From contig CALYLX010000111.1 in the NCBI GenBank assembly GCA_944990035.1, positions 1,054,001-1,118,000 of the forward strand: a stretch of DNA of 64,000 bases, read 5' to 3'. Made by a program: the position numbers and the translations under genes. Below are positions 45,401 to 57,484 of this stretch, one piece after another (the stretch's first letter is position 1; each line of letters begins with the position of its first letter). This stretch comes from Clitopilus passeckerianus. Taxonomy: Eukaryota > Basidiomycota > Agaricomycetes > Agaricales > Entolomataceae. The notes beneath the pieces were generated by a model, which worked only from the letters and a program-made list of their open reading frames with translations, ran no database searches and was not told the origin of the DNA.

Positions 45401-48400
45401 GCGACCACCCATTGATCGAAACTCCGATGAGCATATCTGGTATGCCGGAAGGCAACTCCTATTTCACCTACCCAGGTGGATCTGCAAATACAGAGACGCC
45501 CAATGTCAATGCCGCATTTGCAGACGCCACCTCGGTTGCTAAACTCAATCCCGAACCCTTGAAAACGATTGAAGACATAGGGCCGGAGAGCAAATATACA
45601 CTCCTGAAGTGGAAGCATGAAGAGCAGCGGCGTATTTGGCAATGGTATCTCAGAAAGAATCAAGATGATTTTGTGGTGGAAAAATATCAGTGCATCAGCC
45701 TCTGGCAATTCACACTCCCGACAGCCGAGTTTGGCAAGCATCAGCCCTGTTTTGCCCCGCAGCTCATATATATCACCTTCTACGGTGAAAACGATTGCAC
45801 TTTGGGACAATTCATCGAAAGATCTGTCAATGATACCCTCGCCCAGTTCCTGGACCCGAAGGCTATCTGTACGGGGAAAGGTTGTGATCGGCCCCTTGCA
45901 CGACACTCCAAGGTTTTCGTTCACAACGAAACACGGATAACAATTGCTGTCGAACAATGGGATGGGCAAATTATTGGGCGCCAACACCACCATCCTTCGC
46001 CCGACTTGATCACGACATGGAGTGCGTGTCGAATCTGTGGTTCCGCCACACCCTTCATTCCAGTTTCGGAGGAAATGCAGAGATATTCATTCGCGAAATT
46101 TCTGGAGCTTCATTTCTATCCCGCCGATGTTCAGCTGGTCCAGGGTGCAGGCTGTCATCACAACATCTACCAACACCATGTACGGTTCTTTGCCTGCAAA
46201 GGATTTACGGTCCGATTCCAGAGCGAGGATATTACCATGCACGAAGCTGTCTTCCCTCCTTTCAAGATCAGAGTTCGACCTGAAACTCAGTTGCAGATCA
46301 AAAACTCTGATTTTGAACGCTTGCAGCAACGCAACATGATGTGGTATTCAGCATTGATTGACGATCTCAAGCTGATTAGCATCGATGCAGCAATTGGAGA
46401 TGAAGAGGCGGACGCAAAACTGCTCGCAGACATCAATGCTCTCATCCTACGAGCGGAAGCTGAACGAGGGGACATATGCAACATCATCAACCGCATATAC
46501 CGAGAATCTGCCCCATGCGATACCCTTGCCTTGAACCAGGTTCATGCTTACAGACAAGATAAGATTGTTGCTTGGCAGCAGGACTTCGACCGTCTACCCA
46601 AACCACGACCTGCCCCGGTCGGGGATCGCAAAGCACAGCGGCCTTCTGCTTTTGGCTCCGTACGGGCAATGTGGCCGCGCAGGTACGACTTCGCAGGGGC
46701 TTTTGAACATCCCCTCTTCCCTTCATCCAACGTCTCTGAGGCGGAGGGACCCCTGAATGCAAGGCGAGTCACCGGAGACTCATTCACCTCCTCGGCATCC
46801 GAGGCGTCTGAATCGGAAACCAACGAGGAAAAGCTCGAAACGTCTCCCGCACCTGCGCTTCCCTCTTCAGTGACAGTTGATGTTTGCACAGAAGAACAGC
46901 ACGACCAGAAAGCAAACGATAAAGCTACATCTTCCCAGTCTCGTGAGGATCCTGATGCACCTAAATCAGAGGCAGAGAGTGACTCTACAATCGGCGCTGG
47001 AGGACAAGCGGAAGCCGGAGCTGCACCTGCTGGCGTACGTATTTCCATTTTTTCTACTCACATAACTGAAATGATTCGGACCTTCTCAGGACGAGTCTGC
47101 ACCCGAAGATTCACCGACAGCACAGCGTTCTTCTCGCCTTCCGCGTCGAACAAACGCACCAAATGTTGCAGAGTTGGTCAAGAAATACCAGGATTATCTA
47201 CCTGCACAAGGCGTGCATGAGCTTACAAAGACGGCTCTATCGCCGAGGGCTGTCTTCTCTGAGAGTGAGCAGGAGTATGTACCCCCAATTCCCCGCAGAA
47301 TGCCCACGCGGAACAGAAATCGTCATCACGTACCCCCTCGCAAGGCTTCCACCTCCGACTTCGAGCAAAGCTACGCAGCCAACATTGCTCCAAGGTATCT
47401 TGCACCATCCAAGCGACCTCAAGGTGGGCCTGGCAGTCGTATTCCCGGACCCATCACCGCGACAGTGTCGACAATACCCTCCAGGAGTCAGTCTCGACGG
47501 CCCTCGCCTGAGAAGCGTCCTTCTGATAGTCGCATTCAAACGCGGTCCGGACGACCTTCTTCTCCAACTCTTCGGGCGCCACCTGAAGGAAAGGGTAAAC
47601 ACAGACGCGTAGCACACTCAAAAGAGCGGACAAGTCAGCTACGACCTCCACCAACCCCAAGCTCCAGGTCGGCCTTCCGTCGACCGCCCACGATGACCAG
47701 CAACAAGGTGTCCACGATGGCCAAACATTTTGAGCGCCTTGGAAGGGATGCTGAACGTGCCAAAAGTCGATATACCGTCATTCGAGGCAAGCGTGCTCGG
47801 CCAGTGGCTTCTGCTAGGGCCAAGGTTGAGGTCCTGGATAGTATCAAGGATGCCATACGGGACGAATCAGAAAGTTCAGACTCTTCAAGTGAGGCGGATG
47901 ATGAAGATGAGGGCGTCGAAGAGGAACAACCAAGACCTACTCTAGACCCTTCACCTTTACCACCGGATATCAATGCGAAGTCGCCCGAGCCATCAATCCC
48001 GGCAGCCCCTCCGCTTGTAGAGGTTTCAGATTTCAACGGCGTCATCCAGCTTGAACGGGAGGCTCAAGAACTAGAGGTTCCCCTTCCCCTTCCTGAACCA
48101 ATTTCACTCCCGCCATCTCCGTTCTTAGCATCTATGAAGCAAGATGCAGGAACCCCTCCTACCTCTGATGTTGAATATGGTGGAGCAGCTGAACGCAGTT
48201 CTATTCTTCGTGCTATCTCGGGATTTTGGCAAAACGCAGGTTCTCGGCTCTCCTTTGACGACGACCCTATGAACGATCCTGAACACATCTTCCGAGATTC
48301 GTCTATGATAGTCAGGACCGACGAACCCACGTCCATTATTGCCTTGGCACTCAAGTAAGGTTTATTTCCGTTGAAAGTCGAAAAGGACCAAACTGACCTC

Positions 48401-49945
48401 TGGTATTCAGCTCACCTCAATATCGTGAGATGCTTGCCAAATCTCGAGCTGAAAAAAGGACCGCCCGTGAGGCCAAATTGAACGAGAGTGGAGAAGCATT
48501 CATGCCCGACGATAAATCCATGGCAGAGTCGACGTCTACCTGGGGCGTTGTCAATGTCGACCAGGCTGATCTTGCGGATCCAACCGAGGATCTGAAAGTT
48601 CCTTCATCGAAACTTCCATGGGCAGTTTGTGCGTGGATTTGTGTTTCTAGTTAGCATCGAATGTTAACATGGAAAACAGCGTTCGAGAGTGGCGGGCTAC
48701 TCATCAGCTGCACAATTATATACCCAGAGCAGTTTGACGCTCTTCGCAGAACGTATGAATGCGACAGAAGCATGATAGAATCGCTTGCGAGATGCGTGAA
48801 ATGGAATGCCAGCGGCGGGAAGTCTGGCTCGGCTTTCCTCAAGACGCGAGGTGCGATTTCTCGATTAACTTTGTCGACGATCTACTTATACCTGCCATAT
48901 AGATGACCGTTTCATCGCCAAGGAGCTCTCACGCCCAGAACTACAGACCATGGAGACCTTTGCTCCGGCATATTTTGATTATATGTCGTCTGCCGTCTCT
49001 GCTGATGTAGGCTGCACTTCGTTAGTTGTCTGGACAGCTCCTGACAGACTTCTAGCGACCAACACTCTTAGCGAAGGTCTTCGGGTGTTTCAAGATCACG
49101 TTTAAACAGACAGGGAGAGACAAAGGTCCCGGAAAGGCGAAGTCGACACAGATGAACTTACTTGTCATGGAAAACCTATTCTATGACCGAAGCTTCACCA
49201 AGGTATACTCCAGGCTTTGAAAGCCTAGCAGTGGGCGTGTATTAAATTCGCCCTAGATATATGATCTGAAAGGCTCCACTCGCAATCGCCATGTCCAGTC
49301 CACTGGAAGGAAAAACGAAGTCCTCCTCGACGAAAATCTTGTTGAAAGTGTGTCCAATAACTTCTTGAAACATTTCCTCCTCTGAAGCTTTCAGCTGCGC
49401 ACCTGAACCCTTTCTATCTGCGTGAACATTCCAAGCGTATTCTGAGAGGTGCACTGTACAACGATAGCAAGTTCCTGGCAGATATCAACGTTATGGACTA
49501 TTCTCTAGTTTGTGGGGTGAGCGAATCTTGTTTCCTTCATGCTACCATAGCTTAACGTTCTCCAGGTCGACAGTCAGAATCACGAGCTAGTAGTTGGAAT
49601 AGTTGGTGAGTTTCCTCCTCCTCCTTTGGGGCTACTTTTATAATTATTCTCAATAGACTACATTCGTACCTATACATGGGACAAGAAGCTAGAGAGCTGG
49701 GTCAAAGAATCTGCATTTCTCGGTGGGCGGGGAGAACCCACCATCGTGACCCCGAAGCAATATCGCCAACGATTCGTGAGCGCAATGGAGCGGTATTTCC
49801 CCCTTGTAAGTATTTGTAAGTATGATGAATTCATCGATCGGTGTAAACTGACGTAGCCCCTTAGGTTCCAGATAGGTGGATGAAGCTAAAGGATACCCCG
49901 GAAGAGGACCCAAATTGCCTCACGGAGTTGTGGCCGGACTGGTAA
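42447..49945 (+). CDS. FAB1: FAB1/PIKfyve phosphatidylinositol-3-phosphate 5-kinase
   Basis: Makes PI(3,5)P2 on endosomes and vacuoles. ATG at 42447, then a Ser/Thr-rich leader. The FYVE finger spans an intron near 43,105-43,155: [42 protein letters not shown], with the R(R/K)HHCR PI3P-binding motif intact. The Cpn60/TCP1-like domain runs from about 44.3 kb ([40 protein letters not shown]). A Cys-rich linker ([32 protein letters not shown]) follows. The C-terminal PIP kinase is split over many small exons: [92 protein letters not shown] and [19 protein letters not shown], ending ELWPDW with TAA at 49943-49945. More than 2,200 residues. FAB1's substrate PI3P and the HOPS subunit VPS33 belong to the same vacuolar pathway. 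Confidence 0.96.
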
Positions 49946-50250
49946 ACAGCATGAGCTTTAAATTCACAATACACCAAAGATACCTCCGATTAATTCAATC
50001 CATGCCCACATTTGCCTTGTACTCCTCGCACCAATGTATCATACCAAAGTCAAGTTCCAAATTCATCGTATTCCCCAAAGCCATGTGTTGAATTGTCTCA
50101 TGAAATGTCATTGTTAGTGGTGGCAATGGCATCGGCGCCAAAGAACGCCGTTTGAAATCGGTGCATCATCCAATTAGCCTCTACCGTAAAGTATCATATA
50201 ATACAAATCTAGAAGTCCATACAATCGCTCGTCACTACAGATATTGCTTG
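49946..50250. other. Convergent 3' flank FAB1 / TAF2
   Basis: 305 nt holding both 3' UTRs. No coding signal; AT-rich stretches that could serve as poly(A) signals. Confidence 0.5.
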
Positions 50251-53200
50251 TCAAACGACCTTCGCCTTCTTCGTAGGCTGAGGGGTACCCTTGTCCCCAT
50301 CCTTCCTCTTCTTTGAAGAACCGGATTTCCATGAGTCGATGAGCTCGTGCATCCTGTTCCGCATCGACACTGCGATTTGTCCGACTTCAGAATCAAGGCC
50401 ATTGAACGTTATGGCATTGTCGACCATTAATTCGAGATCAGCCTCCCAAGCTTCTGCGAAATCGTACTTGTCCGCATCGAGTTTCTGCCGGATACTCCTG
50501 AGATCGCGAGCATTCTTCCGTGGGATCACGTCGAAATATGTTGGAATGCCCAAGAGAACCGGATCGACGGGTTCCCGGAATACCCATGAACTGAAAAGTA
50601 ACAGTGAGATGCTGCCCTAGATCATTCTGGTCACGAACATACATGGGGTCTTTCACCAAGGTAGTCATGACACCTTGGAGACCTCGTTTCTCGCCCCAGG
50701 AGAGTTTTCTTTCCAAAGCCTTTGGCCATTCTTTCTTGAAGGCTTTCTCAACGATCTCTGCACAGGTAACGGGGAAAGTTCCTGGGGGATTGAACTGGCG
50801 GCAATTGTCGAAGACAAGTTTCATGTCTTTGGCGAAGTCATCCATAGTGATGTACTTGTTCTGGCCAAGCTTGTTCAGCATGGTGCCAAAGTCCATGGGA
50901 TGCTTGATTTCATCAAGGTACCTGCCAAAAAATGTCAGTTTCTGCGGGGAGAAAGCGCCGACTAATGCTTACGTAGGACAGCCATCTCCAACTGGATCCA
51001 CCGGCCGAGAGAAGATGGCAGCTTCGGGAAGTTTTTGCAAAGCTTTCATGATCTCTCTGCACTTCTTCTCATTGATCGCTATGGCCGACTGAGATCCTTC
51101 TCTCTGAGGTTTGACGGAAGAGTCCCTCGAGGGTTTGGATGAAGAGGCTCTTGGCGGTTTGGATGAAGGAGGGCCGGGGGGTATAGAGCTTTCCTTCTCC
51201 TTCCCTTTCAATGAGATCTTGGGGAGATCTTTGGGAACAGATGGCTTTGGGGGTGCAGGTTCCGGTGGACGACTTAGCCTGGCAGTTTCTTGAGCTGGCG
51301 CGGACTTTGTGGTCGACTTTGTGGTGGCTGGAATCACCACGCGAGGCTTGATCGAAATCGACGATGAAGAGGATTCGGGCGGCGAAGGTCGTTCCTTCTT
51401 CGAAGGCGTAGCGAGAGCCAGTATATCATCCTCGCTGATACCGCCGGCGTCGTCTTTCTTCCGCTTTGTAGATGTACCATTCACCACGCTCCTCTCCTTT
51501 TCCTTGACAACATTGTCTGAACGCATCTTCTTCTCTGACTTCTCGCGTTCAATGGCTAAGACTTCTTGTAGAATGTCATGAGATCCATCGTCGACATAGG
51601 GCGGTGGTGGGGCATCAGGAGTGGAGCGGTCCACAGGTCGGGGCTCTTTGGTCTTGATTTTGCGAGGTTTCGCAGCAGACGGTGTAGCTGATGAAGGAGA
51701 TGCATCAACATGATTAGACTGGGACCCGACTTTCAGCTTGATCATGGGTCGGGCGGGTGCAGGAGCTGCAGCAGAGGGCAGCGATGGCCTAGAAACCGGT
51801 GCAGGAGAAGCAAACGCCTTGGGCACAGGGGGCAGGATTCGTGGTGTTGCTGGTGGCGGTGGAGGTTGCATGGCCGCCTGGTGTTTGCTGGCCGCTTCTA
51901 GGGTCTTGTTGATAATGGTCCATTCTGAACACAGAAGAATGAGGAGTTGTTGATTGTAGAGGACAAAAAAGACCTACGTTTCTCGAAGAAGGTTTCGAGA
52001 GCAATGGCTTCATTATGGACGTAGCTCCCTGGCATGTTATACCGCCTGGCATTTGAAACCATCAAGCGGAAATCTGCCTGGAAGGCAAAGCGATCTTTGT
52101 ACATGCCGGCTTCGAGTTTTGCACCCATGGTGCTGAGATCCATCGGTTGTTTAATAGCCTCGAAGTAGCTGAGAAATCGTGAGTATCAAATGGGGCTGAA
52201 AAGCTGAAACCACCTACTTGGGAGCTTGGTCCCGGATGGGATCGACTGGTTGGAGGAAACAAGGAGCATGCTTGTTCACCTTTAGCTTCTTCAAAGCGCT
52301 GCGCGAAGCCTTCAAATCATTGAGGCTCATTCCAGCTGTCTGTGCCTTCGGGACATATCCCGGTTTCTCGGCCCTCTCAGGTTTCTCTGGTTGTTGGAGC
52401 TTGGGCCGCCCTTTGAACTTGTTCTTGTTTGACACGCTAGGAGGTAAAGCAGGTGTAGCGAAGACGACACTGCGTTTCGACTCTCCACGAGAAAGACTTG
52501 GGGTCTGGGGTGCATCAATTGTTGGGGTGCCATGTAGCTTGATCTTGGTATTGAAGGGTACGAGAGGACTCTTAATGGTTGGAGTAGAGGCACCTTTCAT
52601 CGGACGAGTCGCCTTGACAGGGGGTTTGATCGCTGGAAGGGTAGGTGGTGTGTCCACAACAGGTGTGCTTGGAATATGAATCTTGACAGTAGGGGGTGTT
52701 TCCTCCGTGGGCTTGATGAGGATGTCAGCCAGCTTCAGGACACACCACCGCACTTCGTGGTCGACATCTGGTGCCCTACAAGAGAGTGAGTTAATTTGGT
52801 GGAAAACTGGGCCATACAAGGGACCTACAGAGCGACTGGCATTAAGAACTCTCGCAGAGCCTCGTTCTTGCCGACCTCACGGTCTTTCCTAAGGACCTTG
52901 ATCATGACATCCATCTCGCTCTTCTTGAGCTCCTTGAGCTTCTCTGGAATTGACCCATCTTCCTCGATCAGGAGGGATTCTTGCTCCTTCATGCCAGACC
53001 TCATCTCGCCCATCTGTACCAGCAAAGCCAAAGAATGGCAAGCATTCCGCGCGACATGTCTACGCACAACTCTTGATGGGTCGTTTGCCATGACGGCAAA
53101 GATGTAGCGCATGATTGGGGGTGCATACCACTTGGTCAAGAAGAGACCATCAAAAGCGGCAATTCTGACTTGCGTGTAATTTCCCTCACTGATGGCGGGT

Positions 53201-56200
53201 TAGTGAAAATCTGGTGCAAGTGAGCTGAGAACGAACCGAGTCAACGGGAAGAAGACCCGAGGATGGTTAGGAATGAGTCCAGCAACGCCAAGTAGCATGT
53301 AAAACTAAAAGAAAAAAATGATAAGGTTAAACTCAAAAGCTGGTCAGAGGCTTGGAACATACCTCAAGAGCTGCCACAGAGACACAATTGTGCGTCGAGG
53401 GAATCAACCTGTCCATGCTTCGGTATCGATCAACCTCAGCGACAGCCTTCTTAAGCAAGTTCTCGTCCTCCTCCGTAGTCTCCTTCCGAATCTCAGACGG
53501 TAAGAGCTCTCCACGTTCTGGAGGCGTGGTGCAGATAGCTGATGCAGCGGCAGCAGAGATAAGGGTGCAAATATAGAGGCCATCAGAGTACTGTTGCAGC
53601 CATGAGCATGGACCTTGTATAGGTGTTAACAAATAAGCTTACAGGGTTAGCAGTGTTGTCGTTGTAACGAAGCTGGTCAATCAAGAACTGGCGGACGATA
53701 GACGGCGATTTGCCGGTCTCGAATCGGACACGCGAAATAGCAGAAATGAGAGCCTGCCATAGTACAGGTCAGTGATGTTCAGTGTCCAGCAGACAATGAT
53801 ACATACCTTGCGAACAAAGTACTCCGCAAAGTCAGAAAAGTCGTTAGGCTTGGGGACATACGTGTGGTTGAAAAGATCTTGATTAGCGTCTTCAGGTTCG
53901 TAGCAGTGGCGTAAGAATAATTTGAACAGGTGGAACAAGCCCAGGAAGTCGAGTTTCCGGATAGCACACTGGGAGGAATTACATAAGGTTAGAGCGAAAA
54001 TACGCCGTTGATTGAACCCACGTACTGTAACGATAGCTAGAGCAGCTTCACAGCGAATCCGGAAGTAGTAATTTGAGACAAGGACCGTCTTGGTCAAGGT
54101 GCTTGACACAATAGCATTCGGCTTCTCCGCAAGCGCATTAATCGCCTAATATCCAATCGTCAGCTTCTCCTCAATCTCCAAGGGTGACACCTCAAAAACT
54201 CACCTCAAGCTGTGCCACAACATCCCTATCCCTCTGCAACTGACTAACCCACATAAAATCAGGCTGATCAAACTTCAACCCCGCAATCCACTCAAAATCA
54301 GCATCCATCCGAATCCACTCATACGTCGCACCACTCATCACGCTCTCGTCTTCCTCTGTCCAATCCGCCACCTTCCAGTTCTCGCGCTCCTGTTCCTTCT
54401 CCCATACGTCCAGGCCGAAGCCCATGTCGACCATACCCATGGCTTCGGCAGCTTCAGCATCGCCTTCTGCCGCGGCTTGCGCTGCTGCCTGACGCGCGAG
54501 GTAGCGTTTGGTGTTACGCCGGACACGTTTGTATTTGGTGTTGAACGGGACTTCATAGCGTTTGAACGGGGAGCGAATGTCAAGGACATGCTCATAAGGT
54601 GTCCCATCCGCTTCATGAATCCGAATCGTCATTGTGCCCTACCAAATCCCAATACCCATCAATACCATTCAATGTTTCAATCACAAAGTAAAGGACACAC
54701 CTCAAAAAACGCCACAGGCTTCATCAATAACTTCGACACCTCACTCCCCTCCATCGCCTTATACGCCGGCGCATCCTGCCTCATCGTAATCTCCACCGCC
54801 ATCTTCTTCCTATTAAAAGTCGCGCTAAACCCAAAACTCGGACACCCGCTCCCATAAATCCACTGCTCCGCAAACGTCCTCAGATCCACACCAGACACCT
54901 TCCTACATATCCTCAAAAACGCGTGCGTCGACAACGTGTTGTTCACCATCTCGCCACTAATCGCCGACAAGAATAGCTTGGGCAATACACGAGACAGCCC
55001 GAGGGCCGTGCCGGATTTACCCAGCTTGCGATCGAGGATGTGGAGAACGAGGGGCGCTTTGAGGTTGATAAATGGCAATGTGGCTGCATCGGGTGGGTCG
55101 AGATTCTGTGGCTGGCAAATGGGAGGCATGCCACCCACATCCCATTCTACAGTTCTCTGCATGTCCTTCTTCAGCCTGAACCGGTACTCGTTGATCCCGA
55201 GCAGCTTGCGCATGAACAACCCAGTGATATACAGCGCCAAGCCGTTGACAAGCCAGAGATCGGACCAGTTCTTAGGCTGGATATTCACCCCGACCCACTG
55301 GCAGGCTAGTGCGTGTGCCAAAGCGTGCCTCGTCTCAATAGCCTGCTCAATCGCGTCGTCGCCGTGTAAGAGGTCGACGGTGAGGAGCGAGAGTGTCGAG
55401 CTGTCAAATCTCTGCGCGGGCAACTGATCTACGAAGACGACTTTGTATGAGCCGAATGGGTAGGAGCCGAAGTCGGTTGAGTAGAACGACATGGCCGAGC
55501 GGAGGGTGGAGGTGGAGGTGGCGAGCATGGATTCGTGCCCGGGGAGGCAGAAGGCGTACATGAGGGGCTGGGCAGCAGATGAGGACGTATCTTCTGCTGT
55601 CGAGTCGGCGGGGATAGAGAGGAGGTGGAATGGGCCTGCTGCGAATGCGACATGTTGCACAGATGTGAGGGTGGCCTGTGCGAACAAGAAGATCGTCTTG
55701 TTCGAGTTGTACGGGTGTGCAACCTGCAAACAAATATACTACATTAGTCCCAGTCTCAACGTTGGATCGAAAAACATACCTGTTCGACCAACTCTCCACT
55801 ACAAACCACCAACGTAGGATACGAATCCCCACTATCCTCCTCCTCTTCCTCCTGCCCAGGTTCCCTATCTTCCAAATACCTCGGAACAACAAACTCGAAC
55901 TCCCACGTACACTTTTCCCAAGGATTATCGATACACGGAACCCAGCATCGTGCCGAATCAGGGGACGAGGGTGTCGTATACGCATGTGGGACCCGCTATC
56001 GGCTTTTGAGTGAGATTCATGTGACAAAGTGAAGAGAAAAAGCTGCCACATACATGAGGATACGCATCCGTAGGCAACACAAACTCGAACCCATCAACCG
56101 GGTTTCTCAAGCTATACGCAATATTCACAGTCAACGGTGCATATTCCGGTCCTCCATGCGGTCCCGGCGTTTGCGGTTCAGGCGTCGCAGCTATACACAA

Positions 56201-56921
56201 CAATCAGCTCTCATCGTCCATCCCACGTCGTTGTCAAGAAATGACTCACCCTCACTAACCAACCCACTCATCCCACCCGCAGCCCCAAGGCCACTTCCAT
56301 GGCTTCCAGCCAACTTGATAGTGACTTCCCTAGGGAGCCCAACAGCCAGCTCACCCTCATCGCCCTCCTGCATCGCCGTATACAACTTCCTCTTGAGCTC
56401 CGGATGTCGATGACAATCCGCCGCCTCTGTTGGGCTGCCCATAGAAACGTTCGCCAGGGGATCGGCATGTGCAAAGTCGGCTTGGTGTCCTCCTATCGTC
56501 ACCGTGTGGATTTCTAGTTGGTGTTGAATTCGTCGTTATTTCTTCGGTTGGTAGAGAGGGAGAGGAAGGAGAGGACGTACGACATTGCCTAGAATGAAAG
56601 TAGAGCGTCTTGAGGTCTTTGGTAGTCGGAATCACAGTAATCTCGGTGTATCCCTACATCCGCACAAAATCGCAGCAAAGAAATAACAAGAACGACGTTA
56701 GCTTTCCACGCCACCTCAACGAACACAACGATTCTCTACTCACCCAAAGACTCCCTGAAAAGTCGACTTCCAACACGACTTTCTGGTGGCTTCAAGTCGG
56801 AACACGTGTCAGTTGACCCTCGAACAGGAATGACACCCACGAGGGGAGTGTACAATGAAACGAACCTGATGTTAAACCCTCTCCTGAGATGTTCACGTTG
56901 TTGCAATATTCTCGAATCCAT
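50251..56921 (-). CDS. TAF2: TAF2 (TFIID subunit) fused to three C-terminal bromodomain modules
   Basis: ATG at 56921; exon 1 MDSRILQQREHLRRGFNIS splices to HQKVVLEVDFSGSLW, then GYTEITVIPTTKDLKTLYFH, the Taf2 N-terminus. The M1-aminopeptidase-like part (PFGSYKVVFVDQLPAQRFD, ETRHALAHALACQWVGVNI, WLVNGLALYITGLFM) has lost HExxH, as in all Taf2. HEAT-like repeats follow (SRVVRRHVARNACHSLALLV; DHEVRWCVLKLADILIKPTE). The same frame chain then continues into bromodomain 1 (IKQPMDLSTMGAKLEAG; acetyl-lysine Asn in RRYN, codon 52036-52038). A Pro/Ser-rich linker follows, then bromodomain 2 (IKHPMDFGTMLNKLGQNKYI; Asn in RQFN, 50789-50791) and a divergent bromodomain 3 (REPVDPVLLGIPTYFDVIPR; Asn in ITFN, 50401-50403). 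Ends KKAKVV, stop 50251. About 1,850 residues. All joints are ordinary short introns. Confidence 0.9.
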
Positions 56922-57484
56922 TTGTTCGTCCTTTCTCTCCTTCTCTCCTTTCAATCCCTTTCTTCGTTCCTCTTTATCTTCTCGGTGTGCTGAGTTTCGA
57001 GTATACTCGTAGTTTCTCAAACACTGTACACTTCACAACCTTCTTTCCTTCTTTTGCTCTTCCCAAAGCCTTCTTCTCCACTTTCTTGCTTCTTGCCGTC
57101 TCGTATAGCTCCTGTCGTGTATAATAAGAGCTGGGGTATATCAAGAGAGAGTCAAATTATAAGCCTTTCGTCGTCCGTTGAATGTGTGTTGGTCGACGTT
57201 ACGGTTAGGCCATACCAAGGGGTGCGCTTATGTAAGACACCACAGCACAACGGAAACCCGTGCCGCTAACATTCACAAGTTTTCACGATCAACCACTCAG
57301 AGATTGAGAGAATTGAAGGACTTGAAGCTGGTTTCTCTCTGCTTTCTTTGCTTTCATAGATCCACTTCTCATAAAACTAAAGGCAGCTCAAAGTGAACTC
57401 GTCGGATCTTGTTCTCTACATCTCTACCATCCACTTGAAAAAAAGATTTCACGGCATCAATCTCTCGCTTGAAGTCCACATCTC
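56922..57484. promoter_or_regulatory. Divergent promoter region TAF2 / LTV1 with pyrimidine-rich tract
   Basis: 563 nt between start codons. From about 56930 to 57110 the plus strand is strongly C/T-rich (runs of CTCC and TTCTT), the type of pyrimidine-rich element found before highly expressed and ribosome-biogenesis genes in filamentous fungi. No open frame of interest. Confidence 0.5.

Noticed and set aside
54900..55729. M1 aminopeptidase call for the TAF2 middle region
   Set aside because: The zinc-binding HExxH is replaced (HALAHALACQW) and the N-terminus matches Taf2, so it is the non-catalytic TFIID subunit.
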